The position numbers and the translations under genes were made by a program. The notes below the pieces were generated by a model, which did no database searches, had not been told where the DNA came from, and worked only from the letters and a program-made list of their open reading frames with translations. A stretch of 64,000 nucleotides of DNA, from contig QKDO01000078.1 of NCBI GenBank assembly GCA_003252075.1, positions 1 through 64,000 on the forward strand. Reading direction: 5' to 3'. The DNA is from Nitrospirota bacterium. GTDB taxonomy: Bacteria; Nitrospirota; Thermodesulfovibrionia; Thermodesulfovibrionales; UBA6898. Below are positions 53,846 to 62,608 of this stretch, piece by piece (the first letter of the stretch is position 1; every line of letters starts with the position of its first letter).

Positions 53846-54207
53846 ATGAAATGACTCACGAAGGTCATCTCCGCTACCTTGGCCATGCTCTTCTTGCTTG
53901 CCAGCATGTCCGGGGTGTCTGCTCAGAGCATAGACGCGCTGGGTGATAGAAGAGCAGCGGCAAGGTCTTCATCGCTGCTGACGGCATCCGGTTCTATAAG
54001 ACACAGGATGTGGCCCAGGGTGATGACAGCGGGAAAACGGCAGCCGGAGCTTATTGGCTCAACGGCGACAGGGCTATCGCGTATGGGATACTTGGAGGCG
54101 TGGGAGTCACGACCGGAACTGCCTTTGCAGTGGGAAGCCACTGGAACGGCACCGGGGAAGGTCCCCTTGCAAGCCCATCGGGTTTCTCGGTCATTACAAA
54201 TAAATAA
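53846..54207 (+). pseudogene. Broken gene for a small secreted protein
   Basis: ATG 53846 follows AGGGG and is followed by AAA and then TGA (53852-53854). Ignoring that stop, the frame continues LTKVISATLAMLFLLASMSG with an AQ cleavage site, a perfect signal peptide. Around 53950 the similarity moves to another frame, which reads GKVFIAADGIRFYKTQDVAQ, then YWLNGDRAIAYGILGGVG and ends SVITNK at 54207. One nonsense codon and one frameshift therefore break a protein of about 120 residues. Its place next to the Wza gene suggests a role in exopolysaccharide or surface biology. The family is not recognised. Confidence 0.62.
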
Positions 54208-54239
54208 CACGTTCTCCGGAAAAGAAACTGCTATCTCCT

Positions 54240-55259
54240 ATGCATAGGCGAATTCTCAAGCTTTTTGCCACATGTCTTGTCCTGCTTGCTTCAGCATGCG
54301 GCGGCAGCGCTCCGGTAAAGGAACCGGCTGCAGCTGACCCTGCTGCGACCCTGGAGAACAGGAGGAAGGCCGAGAGGATGAACGAGGCACTCATGATGGG
54401 GGCTGCTTCGCAGCAGCCTCCTTTGGAAAACGCCTACCTGATCGGTCCCGATGACGTTCTTGAGATCGAGGCCTACAACGTCGAGGAGTGCAAAAAAACC
54501 GTGCGGGTGAACTCCCACGGCGACATCGCCCTTCCCCTTGTCGGCATTATCAATGTCAAAGGCCTAACCACGGCAGAGGTCGAAGCCCTCATCGCCAAGA
54601 AGCTCGACCGTTACGTTGAGGAGACCGTCGTCACGGTCTTCGTGAAAGAATACAAGAGCCAGCGCATCTCCGTGATCGGCGCCGTGAAAAATCCGCAGGT
54701 CTTCGCGGTCACAGGGCAACGATACCTGCTGGACATGCTGATGATGTCGGGCGGCCTCGATGCCGGGGCAGGCAACATCTGTTATATTGTCAGGCCTGTG
54801 CTCGCAACCACGTCATCCAACAGGTCAGAGACCATCGTCGTGGACCTTGACGAGCTCATCCTGCAGGGAAACCTCTCGCTGAACTTCCCGGTCTTCGCCG
54901 GCGATATCGTGAATGTCCCGCGGGGCGCCATCTTCTTCGTCGACGGCGAAGTGAGGACGCCCGGCGTTTACACCATGAAGGGAAAGACATCGCTCATCCA
55001 GGCCCTCACCATGGCGCAGGGCATCGGAGAGAACGCATCGCTCGACGAAGTGCGCATCCTGCGCGACAACGGGAAGGGCGAACGGGATACCATAACAGCC
55101 GACTACGAAGAGATCCGGAACGGCGAAAAGCCTGATATCATGATAGCGGAAAATGATATAGTCATCGTACCGAAGAGCGGGGCAAAGGCCTTTTTCAATG
55201 GCTTCGTGCGGACCCTCCGCGGGGCCGTGAGCTTCGGCGGCGCAAGCGTGGGTTTCTGA
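54240..55259 (+). CDS. Polysaccharide export lipoprotein (Wza family)
   Basis: A 339-residue outer-membrane polysaccharide export protein. It begins with a lipoprotein signal peptide whose lipobox is LASAC (Cys20), followed by a Poly_export domain (about 65-150, YLIGPDDVLEIEAYNVEE) and two SLBB-type repeats (VIGAVKNPQVFAV and FVDGEVRTPGVYTM). It forms the outer part of the export channel that works with the Wzc-type kinase encoded 3 bases downstream. No GumB- or exosortase-specific features are visible. Confidence 0.94.
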   Translation: MHRRILKLFATCLVLLASACGGSAPVKEPAAADPAATLENRRKAERMNEALMMGAASQQPPLENAYLIGPDDVLEIEAYNVEECKKTVRVNSHGDIALPLVGIINVKGLTTAEVEALIAKKLDRYVEETVVTVFVKEYKSQRISVIGAVKNPQVFAVTGQRYLLDMLMMSGGLDAGAGNICYIVRPVLATTSSNRSETIVVDLDELILQGNLSLNFPVFAGDIVNVPRGAIFFVDGEVRTPGVYTMKGKTSLIQALTMAQGIGENASLDEVRILRDNGKGERDTITADYEEIRNGEKPDIMIAENDIVIVPKSGAKAFFNGFVRTLRGAVSFGGASVGF

Positions 55260-55262
55260 CCA

Positions 55263-57566
55263 ATGGCTGAAGACAACGTTACTACCCCGGAAGAAAACAG
55301 GAACAGGGAACTCGACAAACCGAGGGAATATCCTCTGGGACCGGCCGCTTATTATCCTGCGCCCGAGGATGAGATCCATCTCAGGGACTATCTCCAGATC
55401 ATCCTGCGGCGGAAATGGATCGTCATAACCGTTCTGGTCACGGTGCTGACCACGGTCACGATCGGAACCTTCATGATGAAACCCCAGTACCGGGCAACCA
55501 CGATGATCAAGATAGAGATGGATAAGGTGAACATCCTTTCCTTCAACGATGTCTACCAGGCCCAGATGACGAGCGAGGACTCTTTCCAACAGACCCAGTT
55601 CAAGGTCCTGAAATCGCGGAATCTGGCAAAACGGGTAATCCGGAAGATGAAGCTCGACGCAAGCCCTGAGTTTTCCGGTCAAAAGCGGGAAGCCAGGCAG
55701 GCCGCCTTTCTCAAGAAACCAGATGCCGTGGACGAAGGCATCGATTCCTCGCTCGTCGACGGCTTTATCGGCCGCGTCGAAGTAACGCCCCAACCGAGAT
55801 CCAGTCTCGTCAACGTCAGCTTCACCTCCTATGACCCGGATATGGCGGCAAATGTGGTCAATGCATTGGCCAAATCCTACATCGACCTGAACATCGAGTC
55901 TAAATACGAGGCCACGCAGCAGGCCCGCGAATGGCTCGAGAGACAGCTTGAGGCGATGAAGGCAAAGGTCGAGCAGGCAGAGGAGAAGCTCAACCAGTAC
56001 GCGGGCAAGAACGAGATCATCTTCCTCGAGACAAAGGTGGACGATGACGGCAAGGGCGGATCAGAGAACCTCGTCACCAAGAAGCTCGCTTCGCTTTCGA
56101 CCGAGCTCATCGCAGCCACTTCCGAGCGCATCCAGAAAGAGGCCCTGTATAACGAGCTCAAGGCAGGCGATGCAGAGTCGAGTTCCCTCGTGATGAACAG
56201 CCCGCTCATGCAGACATTGCGGAAGGATGCCGCAGCACTCGAATCCGAATACAACCAGAACCTCAAGATCTATAAGCCGGACTACCCGAAGATGGTGAAG
56301 CTCAAGGAGCTGATCGACCAGATAAACAAACGCATGGCGACGGAGGCGAAAAAGATCGTCAACAGTACCCGCAAGGATTTTGAGGCTGCCGTAAAGAAAG
56401 AGGGCTATCTCAAGGCAGCCTTTGACAAGCAGAAGCAGGAAGCGCTTGAACTCAACAACCGCGCTGTCCAGTACCTGATCCTGAAGCGCGAGGCGGACAC
56501 GAACAAGGAGCTCTATAACGGCCTGCTCCAGCGACTCAAGGAGACCGGCATCTCGGCAACCCTCAACTCAAGCAACATCCAGATCCTCGACAAGGCCGAA
56601 GTACCGAAGGGGCCGTTCAAGCCCAACCGGAAGCGCAACATCCTGCTTGCGCTGATCGTCGGGCTGTTCGGCGGCGTTGGCCTGGCCTTCTTCACCGAAT
56701 ATATCGACAACACCATCAAGACCCCTGAGGACATCGAAAAAAGGATGTTCATGCCCTCCCTCGGCATCGTGCCCCTGTATGCCGCTGCCCCGGCGGCCAA
56801 GGCCGCCCGAGACCGGAAGAAGAATGGACCCCGGAAGGCAATTGCCCGGCCCGCGGGCAGACTGTTCCCGGTGGAGTACATCAGCCATCTGGACAGCAAG
56901 AGCCAGTTGAGCGAGGCCTATTCGTCGATCCGCACGTTCCTCCTCTTTTCTTCCGCAGGCAAGCCTCCCAAGGTAATGATGGTCACCAGCCCCCGAAGGG
57001 AGGAAGGGAAAACAACCACGTCCATCAATACGGCGGTCAGCCTCACGAAATCCGATGCAAAGGCCGTGCTGATCGACGCGGATATGAGAAGGCCGCGCCT
57101 GCACAAGATCTTCAAGGTGAGTAACGGAAACGGGCTTTCGTCGTTCCTGTCGGGCAATATTGAGTTCGACGACGACCTGATCAAACATACCGACATTCCA
57201 AACCTTGACGTGATAACATCCGGCCCGCTTCCGCCCAACCCGGCAGAGCTGCTGAGCTCCTACCGCCTGCGGGAACTGATAGACGTGCTCTACCCGCTGT
57301 ACAGCTTCATCATCATCGACACGCCTCCCCTGCTCGGTCTTGCCGATGCGGCGATAGCGAGCACCCTTACTGACGGCGTCATCCTTGTCGTCAAGTCAGG
57401 CTCGACGCCCAGGGATGCTGCGGTCCAGGCAAAGAAGGTCCTTGAGAGCGTCAATGCAAAGGTCCTCGGCGTGGTGCTCAACGCCATAAACGAAAACAAC
57501 CTCCGGTACGGCTACTCCTCCTACTACCAGTATTACTATCAGAACTACACCAGCGATGAAAAATGA
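55263..57566 (+). CDS. Polysaccharide co-polymerase / tyrosine autokinase (Wzc family)
   Basis: A 767-residue bacterial tyrosine kinase. A Wzz domain with its first membrane helix (about 55-75) and a long periplasmic coiled coil (about 210-440) leads to a second helix (about 460-480). The cytoplasmic kinase domain has Walker A' SPRREEGKTTT (K583), the Walker A-like DADMRRPRLH and Walker B FIIIDTPP, and ends in a tyrosine cluster (YGYSSYYQYYYQNY). It controls polymer length and export by cycles of tyrosine phosphorylation, opposed by the PHP phosphatase encoded at 62609. The stop overlaps the next gene by 11 bases. Confidence 0.95.
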   Translation: MAEDNVTTPEENRNRELDKPREYPLGPAAYYPAPEDEIHLRDYLQIILRRKWIVITVLVTVLTTVTIGTFMMKPQYRATTMIKIEMDKVNILSFNDVYQAQMTSEDSFQQTQFKVLKSRNLAKRVIRKMKLDASPEFSGQKREARQAAFLKKPDAVDEGIDSSLVDGFIGRVEVTPQPRSSLVNVSFTSYDPDMAANVVNALAKSYIDLNIESKYEATQQAREWLERQLEAMKAKVEQAEEKLNQYAGKNEIIFLETKVDDDGKGGSENLVTKKLASLSTELIAATSERIQKEALYNELKAGDAESSSLVMNSPLMQTLRKDAAALESEYNQNLKIYKPDYPKMVKLKELIDQINKRMATEAKKIVNSTRKDFEAAVKKEGYLKAAFDKQKQEALELNNRAVQYLILKREADTNKELYNGLLQRLKETGISATLNSSNIQILDKAEVPKGPFKPNRKRNILLALIVGLFGGVGLAFFTEYIDNTIKTPEDIEKRMFMPSLGIVPLYAAAPAAKAARDRKKNGPRKAIARPAGRLFPVEYISHLDSKSQLSEAYSSIRTFLLFSSAGKPPKVMMVTSPRREEGKTTTSINTAVSLTKSDAKAVLIDADMRRPRLHKIFKVSNGNGLSSFLSGNIEFDDDLIKHTDIPNLDVITSGPLPPNPAELLSSYRLRELIDVLYPLYSFIIIDTPPLLGLADAAIASTLTDGVILVVKSGSTPRDAAVQAKKVLESVNAKVLGVVLNAINENNLRYGYSSYYQYYYQNYTSDEK

Positions 57567-58857
57567 GCTTCGGTGGCAGCGGGGTTCTGCGGTAAGCCTC
57601 GGCCTTTCTGTCATCGCTCTTCTCCTGTATCTCCTGCTCCTGATCCCTCTGGCGCAGCAGGCAGCCGGCTGGTATTTTTTCACCCGCGCCTCCGAACGCG
57701 GCCTGATTTCCGCCGCCCGCTATGACGGGCAGAACGAAATCTATCCCTATCTGCTCGGCAGGCTGTACCTGATGAACATCGAGGACCCCGCGCCCGAAAA
57801 GGCGATCGCCTATTACCGAAGGTCCATTGCGCTCAACCCGCTCCAGGCAGGCGCCTGGACAGAGCTCTCGCGGGCATATCACCTGAGTGGAAAGGACAGC
57901 GATGCAGAGCAGGCGCTCGAACGGGCCGTGACGCTGAGCCCCAATGATTCCGGTCTCATGTGGGACGCCGGCACGTTCTGGCTTATGAACGGCAACGTGG
58001 ACAAGGCCTTTGGCGCATTCAGGAAATACCTGCTCATCGAGCCGGACTTTCAGACCATGGTCTACGACCTTTCCTGGAAAGTCCAGCCGGACAATGCCTA
58101 TATTCTCAAGAACCTGGTGCCTGAAACCTACGATTACCAGTCAAAGTACCTTTCCTATCTCATCAGCGCGAAAAAGACCGACGAGGCGCAGGCCGTATGG
58201 AGGACCCTTGACCAGGGCAGCCTGCAGAAGGGGGACTTTGTCTCCTATGTCAATTTCCTCATAACCAACGGTCTGTATGATCAGGCTGAGGCGGTCTGGA
58301 AAGACATCACCGGGAAGATCGAAGGGATGGTAAAAGAAGACAGCGCGTCGCTTCTCTGGAACTCCGGGTTCGAGAATGAATTGCTGAACGGCGGTTTCGG
58401 CTGGAGGGTCAGGGAGACTGAAGGGGTCAAGGTCTTTTTGGACGAGTCTGTGCATATGGCCGACAGGCGCTCTCTTGGCGTGCTCTTTGACGGCAAACAC
58501 AACCCGGACATCGCTTTTGCCACCCAGATCGTCAGGGTGACCCCCGGCGCGGCCTATCTGCTCAGGGGGAGCATAAAGAGCGATGCGCTCACGACTACGA
58601 ACGGCATATTCCTGCAGGTTCTGGGACATGCCTGTACCGGCCTCGACGAGCGGTCGGAAGTGATAACCGGCACAACCTTCTGGAGAGAGGTAACGCTCGA
58701 CTTCGAGGTCCCGTCGTCCTGCAGCGCTGTCGTGGTCATGGCGCGGAGGGAGCGGTCGAGCAAACTGGACAATAAAATAGAAGGGACAGCATGGATAGAC
58801 GGTATGGCGCTGAAACAGCAGGCGCCCACACAGACGAACAGCTCAAAAAAGCATTAG
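57556..58857 (+). CDS. TPR-repeat membrane protein of the exopolysaccharide locus
   Basis: A 433-residue protein with an N-terminal membrane helix (about 12-35) and at least two tetratricopeptide repeats (about 60-150, for example AIAYYRRSIALNPLQAGAW and AEQALERAVTLSPNDSGL). The C-terminal 170 residues are beta-rich (LWNSGFENELLNGGFGWRV, then a jelly-roll-like stretch), like carbohydrate-binding-type folds. The protein probably sits in the inner membrane facing the periplasm, as a scaffold for the export machinery. It overlaps its upstream neighbour by 11 bases and its downstream neighbour by 67 bases. Confidence 0.82.
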   Translation: MKNELRWQRGSAVSLGLSVIALLLYLLLLIPLAQQAAGWYFFTRASERGLISAARYDGQNEIYPYLLGRLYLMNIEDPAPEKAIAYYRRSIALNPLQAGAWTELSRAYHLSGKDSDAEQALERAVTLSPNDSGLMWDAGTFWLMNGNVDKAFGAFRKYLLIEPDFQTMVYDLSWKVQPDNAYILKNLVPETYDYQSKYLSYLISAKKTDEAQAVWRTLDQGSLQKGDFVSYVNFLITNGLYDQAEAVWKDITGKIEGMVKEDSASLLWNSGFENELLNGGFGWRVRETEGVKVFLDESVHMADRRSLGVLFDGKHNPDIAFATQIVRVTPGAAYLLRGSIKSDALTTTNGIFLQVLGHACTGLDERSEVITGTTFWREVTLDFEVPSSCSAVVVMARRERSSKLDNKIEGTAWIDGMALKQQAPTQTNSSKKH

Positions 58858-60317
58858 CCGTCATCGGCCTTTCCTATAAGGGAGCAGCGCCGGAGGTGCT
58901 CTTTGCGCAGGCGATCCGCTGCTTCGAGGGGCTGATGGACATCTCCCGCGGCACTGATGCGGTCAGGGACTTCGCCCGGCGTAACGAACTTGACATCAAA
59001 TATCTGGTGGATGGCGCTAACTTTGTCATCTCGAAGATGCACTTCAACCCGGAGGAAAACTTCTACGTCACGCTCGGTCTTCCCATGAGCGCCGCCCCGG
59101 AGGAGATCAGGCAGCGCTGGAAAAGGCTCATGCTGCTGTACCATCCTGACATACAGACCGGGGACGAGGAATGGGTATCTGAACGGGCAAAAAAGGTCAA
59201 CGAGGCATACAGCACCCTGAAGGACGATACTAGACGTTCGGAGTATGACCGGAGACTGTCTGAAACGCAGCAGAACAGCCGCTACCCGTCCTACGCGCAA
59301 CATCAGAGGGAGGAACTTTACCGCGCCAAATCGTCGAGGCAGTTCCCGCCGCGCCGCAGGATGTCCTTTCAGGAATCATCGGTATGGGACCGGTTCGGGA
59401 AATACCTGCCAAAGGCCATGATCGGGATCTACGTTCTCGTGGCAGCAGCCTTCCTGCTGTACATCTACCAGCAAAACCGCTCATCAACACTTGAGTCTGA
59501 ACTCTTTGCCCGGAGACCGCTCCCTCAGCAGATGACAATGCCGGAGCAGGTGCCGCAGACAGAGCTCCCGATTCTTCCTGCCCTGGGGAAAAGTGCCGGA
59601 TCTGCAGCTCCGCGAGAGCAAAAGATGATGGTGTCTCCAGCCCTGCCCGTGAAAAGACCCGTTCCATCCGTTACAGCCGGAGGTGTTGGCCCGGACAGGA
59701 CAGCACCTTCCCAGAAGGAGGAAAAAAAACCCGATGCATCCGCGGCAACACCCGGGTACCGGACAGAGAACAGGGGAGCTACCCTTTCCGTGCTGTCTTC
59801 TTCCGTATTAGCTGCGGCTGTGCAGGAAAAGGGACCTGAGCCGCGACCTGCAGAACAGGGAGTCCCCGAACTGCAGAGATCTACCATCAAAAAGGAGCAG
59901 CCTTCTCCGGTGACAGCCGAGATCAGACCGGAACAGCTTTCGCAGCCGATGGAGGCGGGGATCACCCGGGAAGAGGTCAACGCATTCATGCAGCAGTACA
60001 TACGGGCCTACACGCAGAACGACCTTGAAGAGTTCATGGCCCTATTTTCGCCTGCAGCCGTAGAGAACAACACCATGGGTTATCAGGAGATCAGGATCGC
60101 ATACCAGGAGACCTTCAGGGAAAAAATCACTGACTACCGGATCCTGAACATGGACATCCGTGCCGACGGACAGAAGGCCACCGTCTCGGGCACGTATAGC
60201 ATGAACCGATATAGGTCACGTGAGGGCCGCTGGGTGAGGCATACCGGGAGGATCACCTGGAGACTCGCGCGTGAGAACAGTCATCTGAAGATCGTGAGCA
60301 CAAACTATGATAACTAG
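58791..60317 (+). CDS. Membrane DnaJ-domain protein with C-terminal NTF2-like domain
   Basis: A 508-residue protein. A cytoplasmic J domain lies at about 88-155 with the HPD tripeptide at 118-120 (LLYHPDIQ). A single membrane helix follows near 208-227, then about 160 residues of low-complexity Pro/Glu/Ser-rich linker and an NTF2/SnoaL-like domain in the last 120 residues (NAFMQQYIRAYTQNDLEEFMALF). The order implies that the J domain is cytoplasmic and the NTF2 domain periplasmic. The start at 58791 overlaps the TPR gene by 67 bases; a later start is not obvious. Function in the locus is unknown; recruiting DnaK to the export machine is a guess. Confidence 0.8.
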   Translation: MDRRYGAETAGAHTDEQLKKALAVIGLSYKGAAPEVLFAQAIRCFEGLMDISRGTDAVRDFARRNELDIKYLVDGANFVISKMHFNPEENFYVTLGLPMSAAPEEIRQRWKRLMLLYHPDIQTGDEEWVSERAKKVNEAYSTLKDDTRRSEYDRRLSETQQNSRYPSYAQHQREELYRAKSSRQFPPRRRMSFQESSVWDRFGKYLPKAMIGIYVLVAAAFLLYIYQQNRSSTLESELFARRPLPQQMTMPEQVPQTELPILPALGKSAGSAAPREQKMMVSPALPVKRPVPSVTAGGVGPDRTAPSQKEEKKPDASAATPGYRTENRGATLSVLSSSVLAAAVQEKGPEPRPAEQGVPELQRSTIKKEQPSPVTAEIRPEQLSQPMEAGITREEVNAFMQQYIRAYTQNDLEEFMALFSPAAVENNTMGYQEIRIAYQETFREKITDYRILNMDIRADGQKATVSGTYSMNRYRSREGRWVRHTGRITWRLARENSHLKIVSTNYDN

Positions 60318-61803
60318 CATCTTAGCGTTCATCATCATGGTGTCGGCGCTTCTGTTCGGCGCCGTCGAGATATGGTCATCGACAGCCGTGCTCGCCCTCG
60401 TGTACACCCTCGGCCTCATCTGGATCCTGAAGCGGGAATACGCTGCATACCGGACACCAGTCCATACAAAGCTCCTGATCGTCGCGGGTTTCGCCTTCAC
60501 GCTGTACGTCCTCCTGCAGACCATACCCTTCCCGCTAGTCGTGCTGAAATATCTGTCCCCCGGATCCTATCGGCTCAGGGAGTTTTACACTCCCGGGCCT
60601 GCAGGCCCGGGTGCAATCAGCCTTGTTCCCTACCGGAGCCTTCTGGAAGCGTTGAAGGTCGTTGCCTTCCTTACGGTATTTTCAGTAGCAGCTATCTATT
60701 TCATCAGCAGGGACAGGCTGAAGGACTTCGTTGTCGCACTCTCTCTCTTCGGCTTCTGTCTCGCCGTCTTCGCCATTGTACAGAAGGCCTCCTGGAACGG
60801 CAGGCTCTACTGGGTCAGGGAACTTACCATGGGCGGAAAACCCTTCGGCCCCTTTGTCAACCGGAACCACTTCGCCGGCTTCATCGGCATGATCATACCC
60901 CTGACCCTGGGGCACGCCATCACAAAGCACTCCCGTGAAAAGAAGATCCTCTACGGTTTTCTCGCGGTCATCATGTCGGTCGCGCTCTTCTTCTCCCTAT
61001 CCCGGGGCGGCATCGTCAGTTTTGTCTCGGGAATGGCGCTCTTCGGATTTCTCCTTTTCGCCAGCAGATACCAGCAGAAGAAGGTATGGATCATCGGCGT
61101 ATTCATCATCGCGGTCCTGACCTATCTCGCCTGGCTCGGCATGGACCCGATCATGCAGCGCTTCACCCAGGCGGACATCACGAAGGAACAACGGCTCATT
61201 GTCTGGTCGACAACGCTCACCGCAGCAAAGGACTTCTGGTTGACCGGTTCAGGGCTCGGGACATTCCTGCACATATTCCCGCTCTACGCCCCGGCATCGG
61301 TGCAGGGCGGCATCTACGACCACGCCCACAACGACTACCTCGAATTCCTGCTCGAGGCAGGACTTGGCGGCAGCATGCTCCTGGTCTGCTTCATTGCTCT
61401 TCTTCTCTGGTATGCCTTCAGAAGCACCTTCGAAGGCAGGTCCGGCATCATGCTGATGGCTGCCCTTTCATCGGCGATGAGCATGGCAGTGCACAGCATC
61501 TTTGACTTCAACCTCCACATCCTCTCGAACCTGCTCCTCTTCGGCACGGTGCTCGGCATGGTTGCAGCGCTCTCCGATGCAGTTGACCCGCATCCTCCCA
61601 CGGAAAACGTGCAGAAGTCCATGATCAGAGAAACCGGGGCCGGAGGCAGAGGTGCCGGGTCTTCTCAGAAAGACCTGCCGTTCAAAGGCGAAGGGTTCAG
61701 GGCAAAAGGCAGTCCAGAGTCAGCAGATGGTGCGCCGCGCGCAGGGGATGATACCGGGAAAGCGTCAGAGGAATGGGAAAAGGAAGGAGAAATAAATCGG
61801 TGA
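60307..61803 (+). CDS. O-antigen ligase/polymerase family protein (Wzy/WaaL type)
   Basis: A 498-residue inner-membrane protein with about ten to twelve helices. The Wzy_C-type region contains NRNHFAGFIGMIIPLTLG, SLSRGGIVSF and the periplasmic loop HAHNDYLEFLLEAGLGG, all typical of O-antigen polymerase/ligase proteins. The last 70 residues are charged and of low complexity. In this locus it probably polymerises or attaches the repeat units exported by the Wza/Wzc pair. It overlaps the J-domain gene by 11 bases and the next gene by one base. Confidence 0.9.
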   Translation: MITSILAFIIMVSALLFGAVEIWSSTAVLALVYTLGLIWILKREYAAYRTPVHTKLLIVAGFAFTLYVLLQTIPFPLVVLKYLSPGSYRLREFYTPGPAGPGAISLVPYRSLLEALKVVAFLTVFSVAAIYFISRDRLKDFVVALSLFGFCLAVFAIVQKASWNGRLYWVRELTMGGKPFGPFVNRNHFAGFIGMIIPLTLGHAITKHSREKKILYGFLAVIMSVALFFSLSRGGIVSFVSGMALFGFLLFASRYQQKKVWIIGVFIIAVLTYLAWLGMDPIMQRFTQADITKEQRLIVWSTTLTAAKDFWLTGSGLGTFLHIFPLYAPASVQGGIYDHAHNDYLEFLLEAGLGGSMLLVCFIALLLWYAFRSTFEGRSGIMLMAALSSAMSMAVHSIFDFNLHILSNLLLFGTVLGMVAALSDAVDPHPPTENVQKSMIRETGAGGRGAGSSQKDLPFKGEGFRAKGSPESADGAPRAGDDTGKASEEWEKEGEINR

Positions 61804-62363
61804 TGCGCTCACGCTTGACCGCGTTGATCCGCGCATGCCATCATCCGCGCGGGCAACTGCAAGCGGTTGCGTACGCTTTCTTGCTCTTGTATATTCTCTC
61901 ATGGTTTCTGCCGGCTTCCGAAGTTGCTGCCGATCCCGCAGTAAAAAGCCCTGGGACAAAGACCGTGGTCATCCGGAAGCAGATGGACGCTTCGCGCGGC
62001 ACGCCCGCCGGGAACGTCCGTGCCGTATTCACGGTCGAGGTTGCTGCGGACGATGCATTGCGGGAAAAAGGACTTTCCGGCAGGGACAGCCTTCTCCCTG
62101 ATTCGGCCATGCTCTTCGTCCTCGAACCGGGCAGGCCGGTCGCCTTCTGGATGAAAGATATGAAATTCCCGATTGACATCATTGTCTTCGATAAAGACAG
62201 GAAAGTCATCTCGGTCATGAAGAACCTGCAGCCCTGCATACAATGCACGATTTACAACGTTTCCATTCGCGCCGCCTATGCCCTCGAGATAAATGCAGGT
62301 CTGACAGAGAAGATCGGCATCTCCATAGGTGACCGCTTCTCTCTGGAAGAGAGAAAGCGTTGA
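61803..62363 (+). CDS. DUF192-family secreted protein
   Basis: About 186 residues from the ATG at 61803 (TGATG overlap with the previous stop). After an N-terminal hydrophobic segment (about 22-40) comes the DUF192 domain, marked by VEVAADDALREKGLSGR, MLFVLEPGRPVAFWMKDM and FPIDIIVFDKDRKV. The function of DUF192 is not established. The last codons (AGAAAGCGTTGA) already belong to the phased octamer repeat that follows, so the natural C-terminus may have been changed by the repeat. Confidence 0.85.
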   Translation: MRSRLTALIRACHHPRGQLQAVAYAFLLLYILSWFLPASEVAADPAVKSPGTKTVVIRKQMDASRGTPAGNVRAVFTVEVAADDALREKGLSGRDSLLPDSAMLFVLEPGRPVAFWMKDMKFPIDIIVFDKDRKVISVMKNLQPCIQCTIYNVSIRAAYALEINAGLTEKIGISIGDRFSLEERKR

Positions 62364-62596
62364 TGCGGTAGGGTCATCATGCGTACATGGGGGAATGCGT
62401 CAAAGCGGAGGGCGCGAAAGCGGAAAAGGAAGAAAGATAAAAGCGTTTATACGCGTATGCTATTATGCAATGAGATAAAAGAAATGACTTGCCCACATCA
62501 TATGCATAAGACTGATTATCGTCCCACGCTTCGCTGCTTCTTCGCTTTTCCGGTGATCTGCATCCGCACTTGTACGCATATTCGATTTCACGCAGT
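62354..62596. repeat. Octamer-phase inverted repeat element, copy C
   Basis: Left arm: G occurs at 62357, 62365, 62373, 62381, 62389, 62397 and 62405, five of these seven as GCG; after a one-base slip the phase continues at 62112-type spacing on 62112+300, that is 62412, 62420, 62428 and 62436. Right arm: pyrimidine-purine steps occur at nine consecutive 8-base intervals (62527, 62535, 62543, 62551, 62559, 62567, 62575, 62583, 62591), six as CG. ATGCGTACA (62379-62387) is the exact complement of TGTACGCAT (62571-62579). The left arm begins inside the end of the DUF192 gene. Confidence 0.82.
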
Positions 62597-62608
62597 TGGA
62601 GCCTGCTC

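Noticed and set aside
54825-55793. 322-codon minus-strand open frame across wza and wzc
   Set aside because: It spans two clear plus-strand genes and is His/Asp/Arg-rich as expected of an antisense frame.
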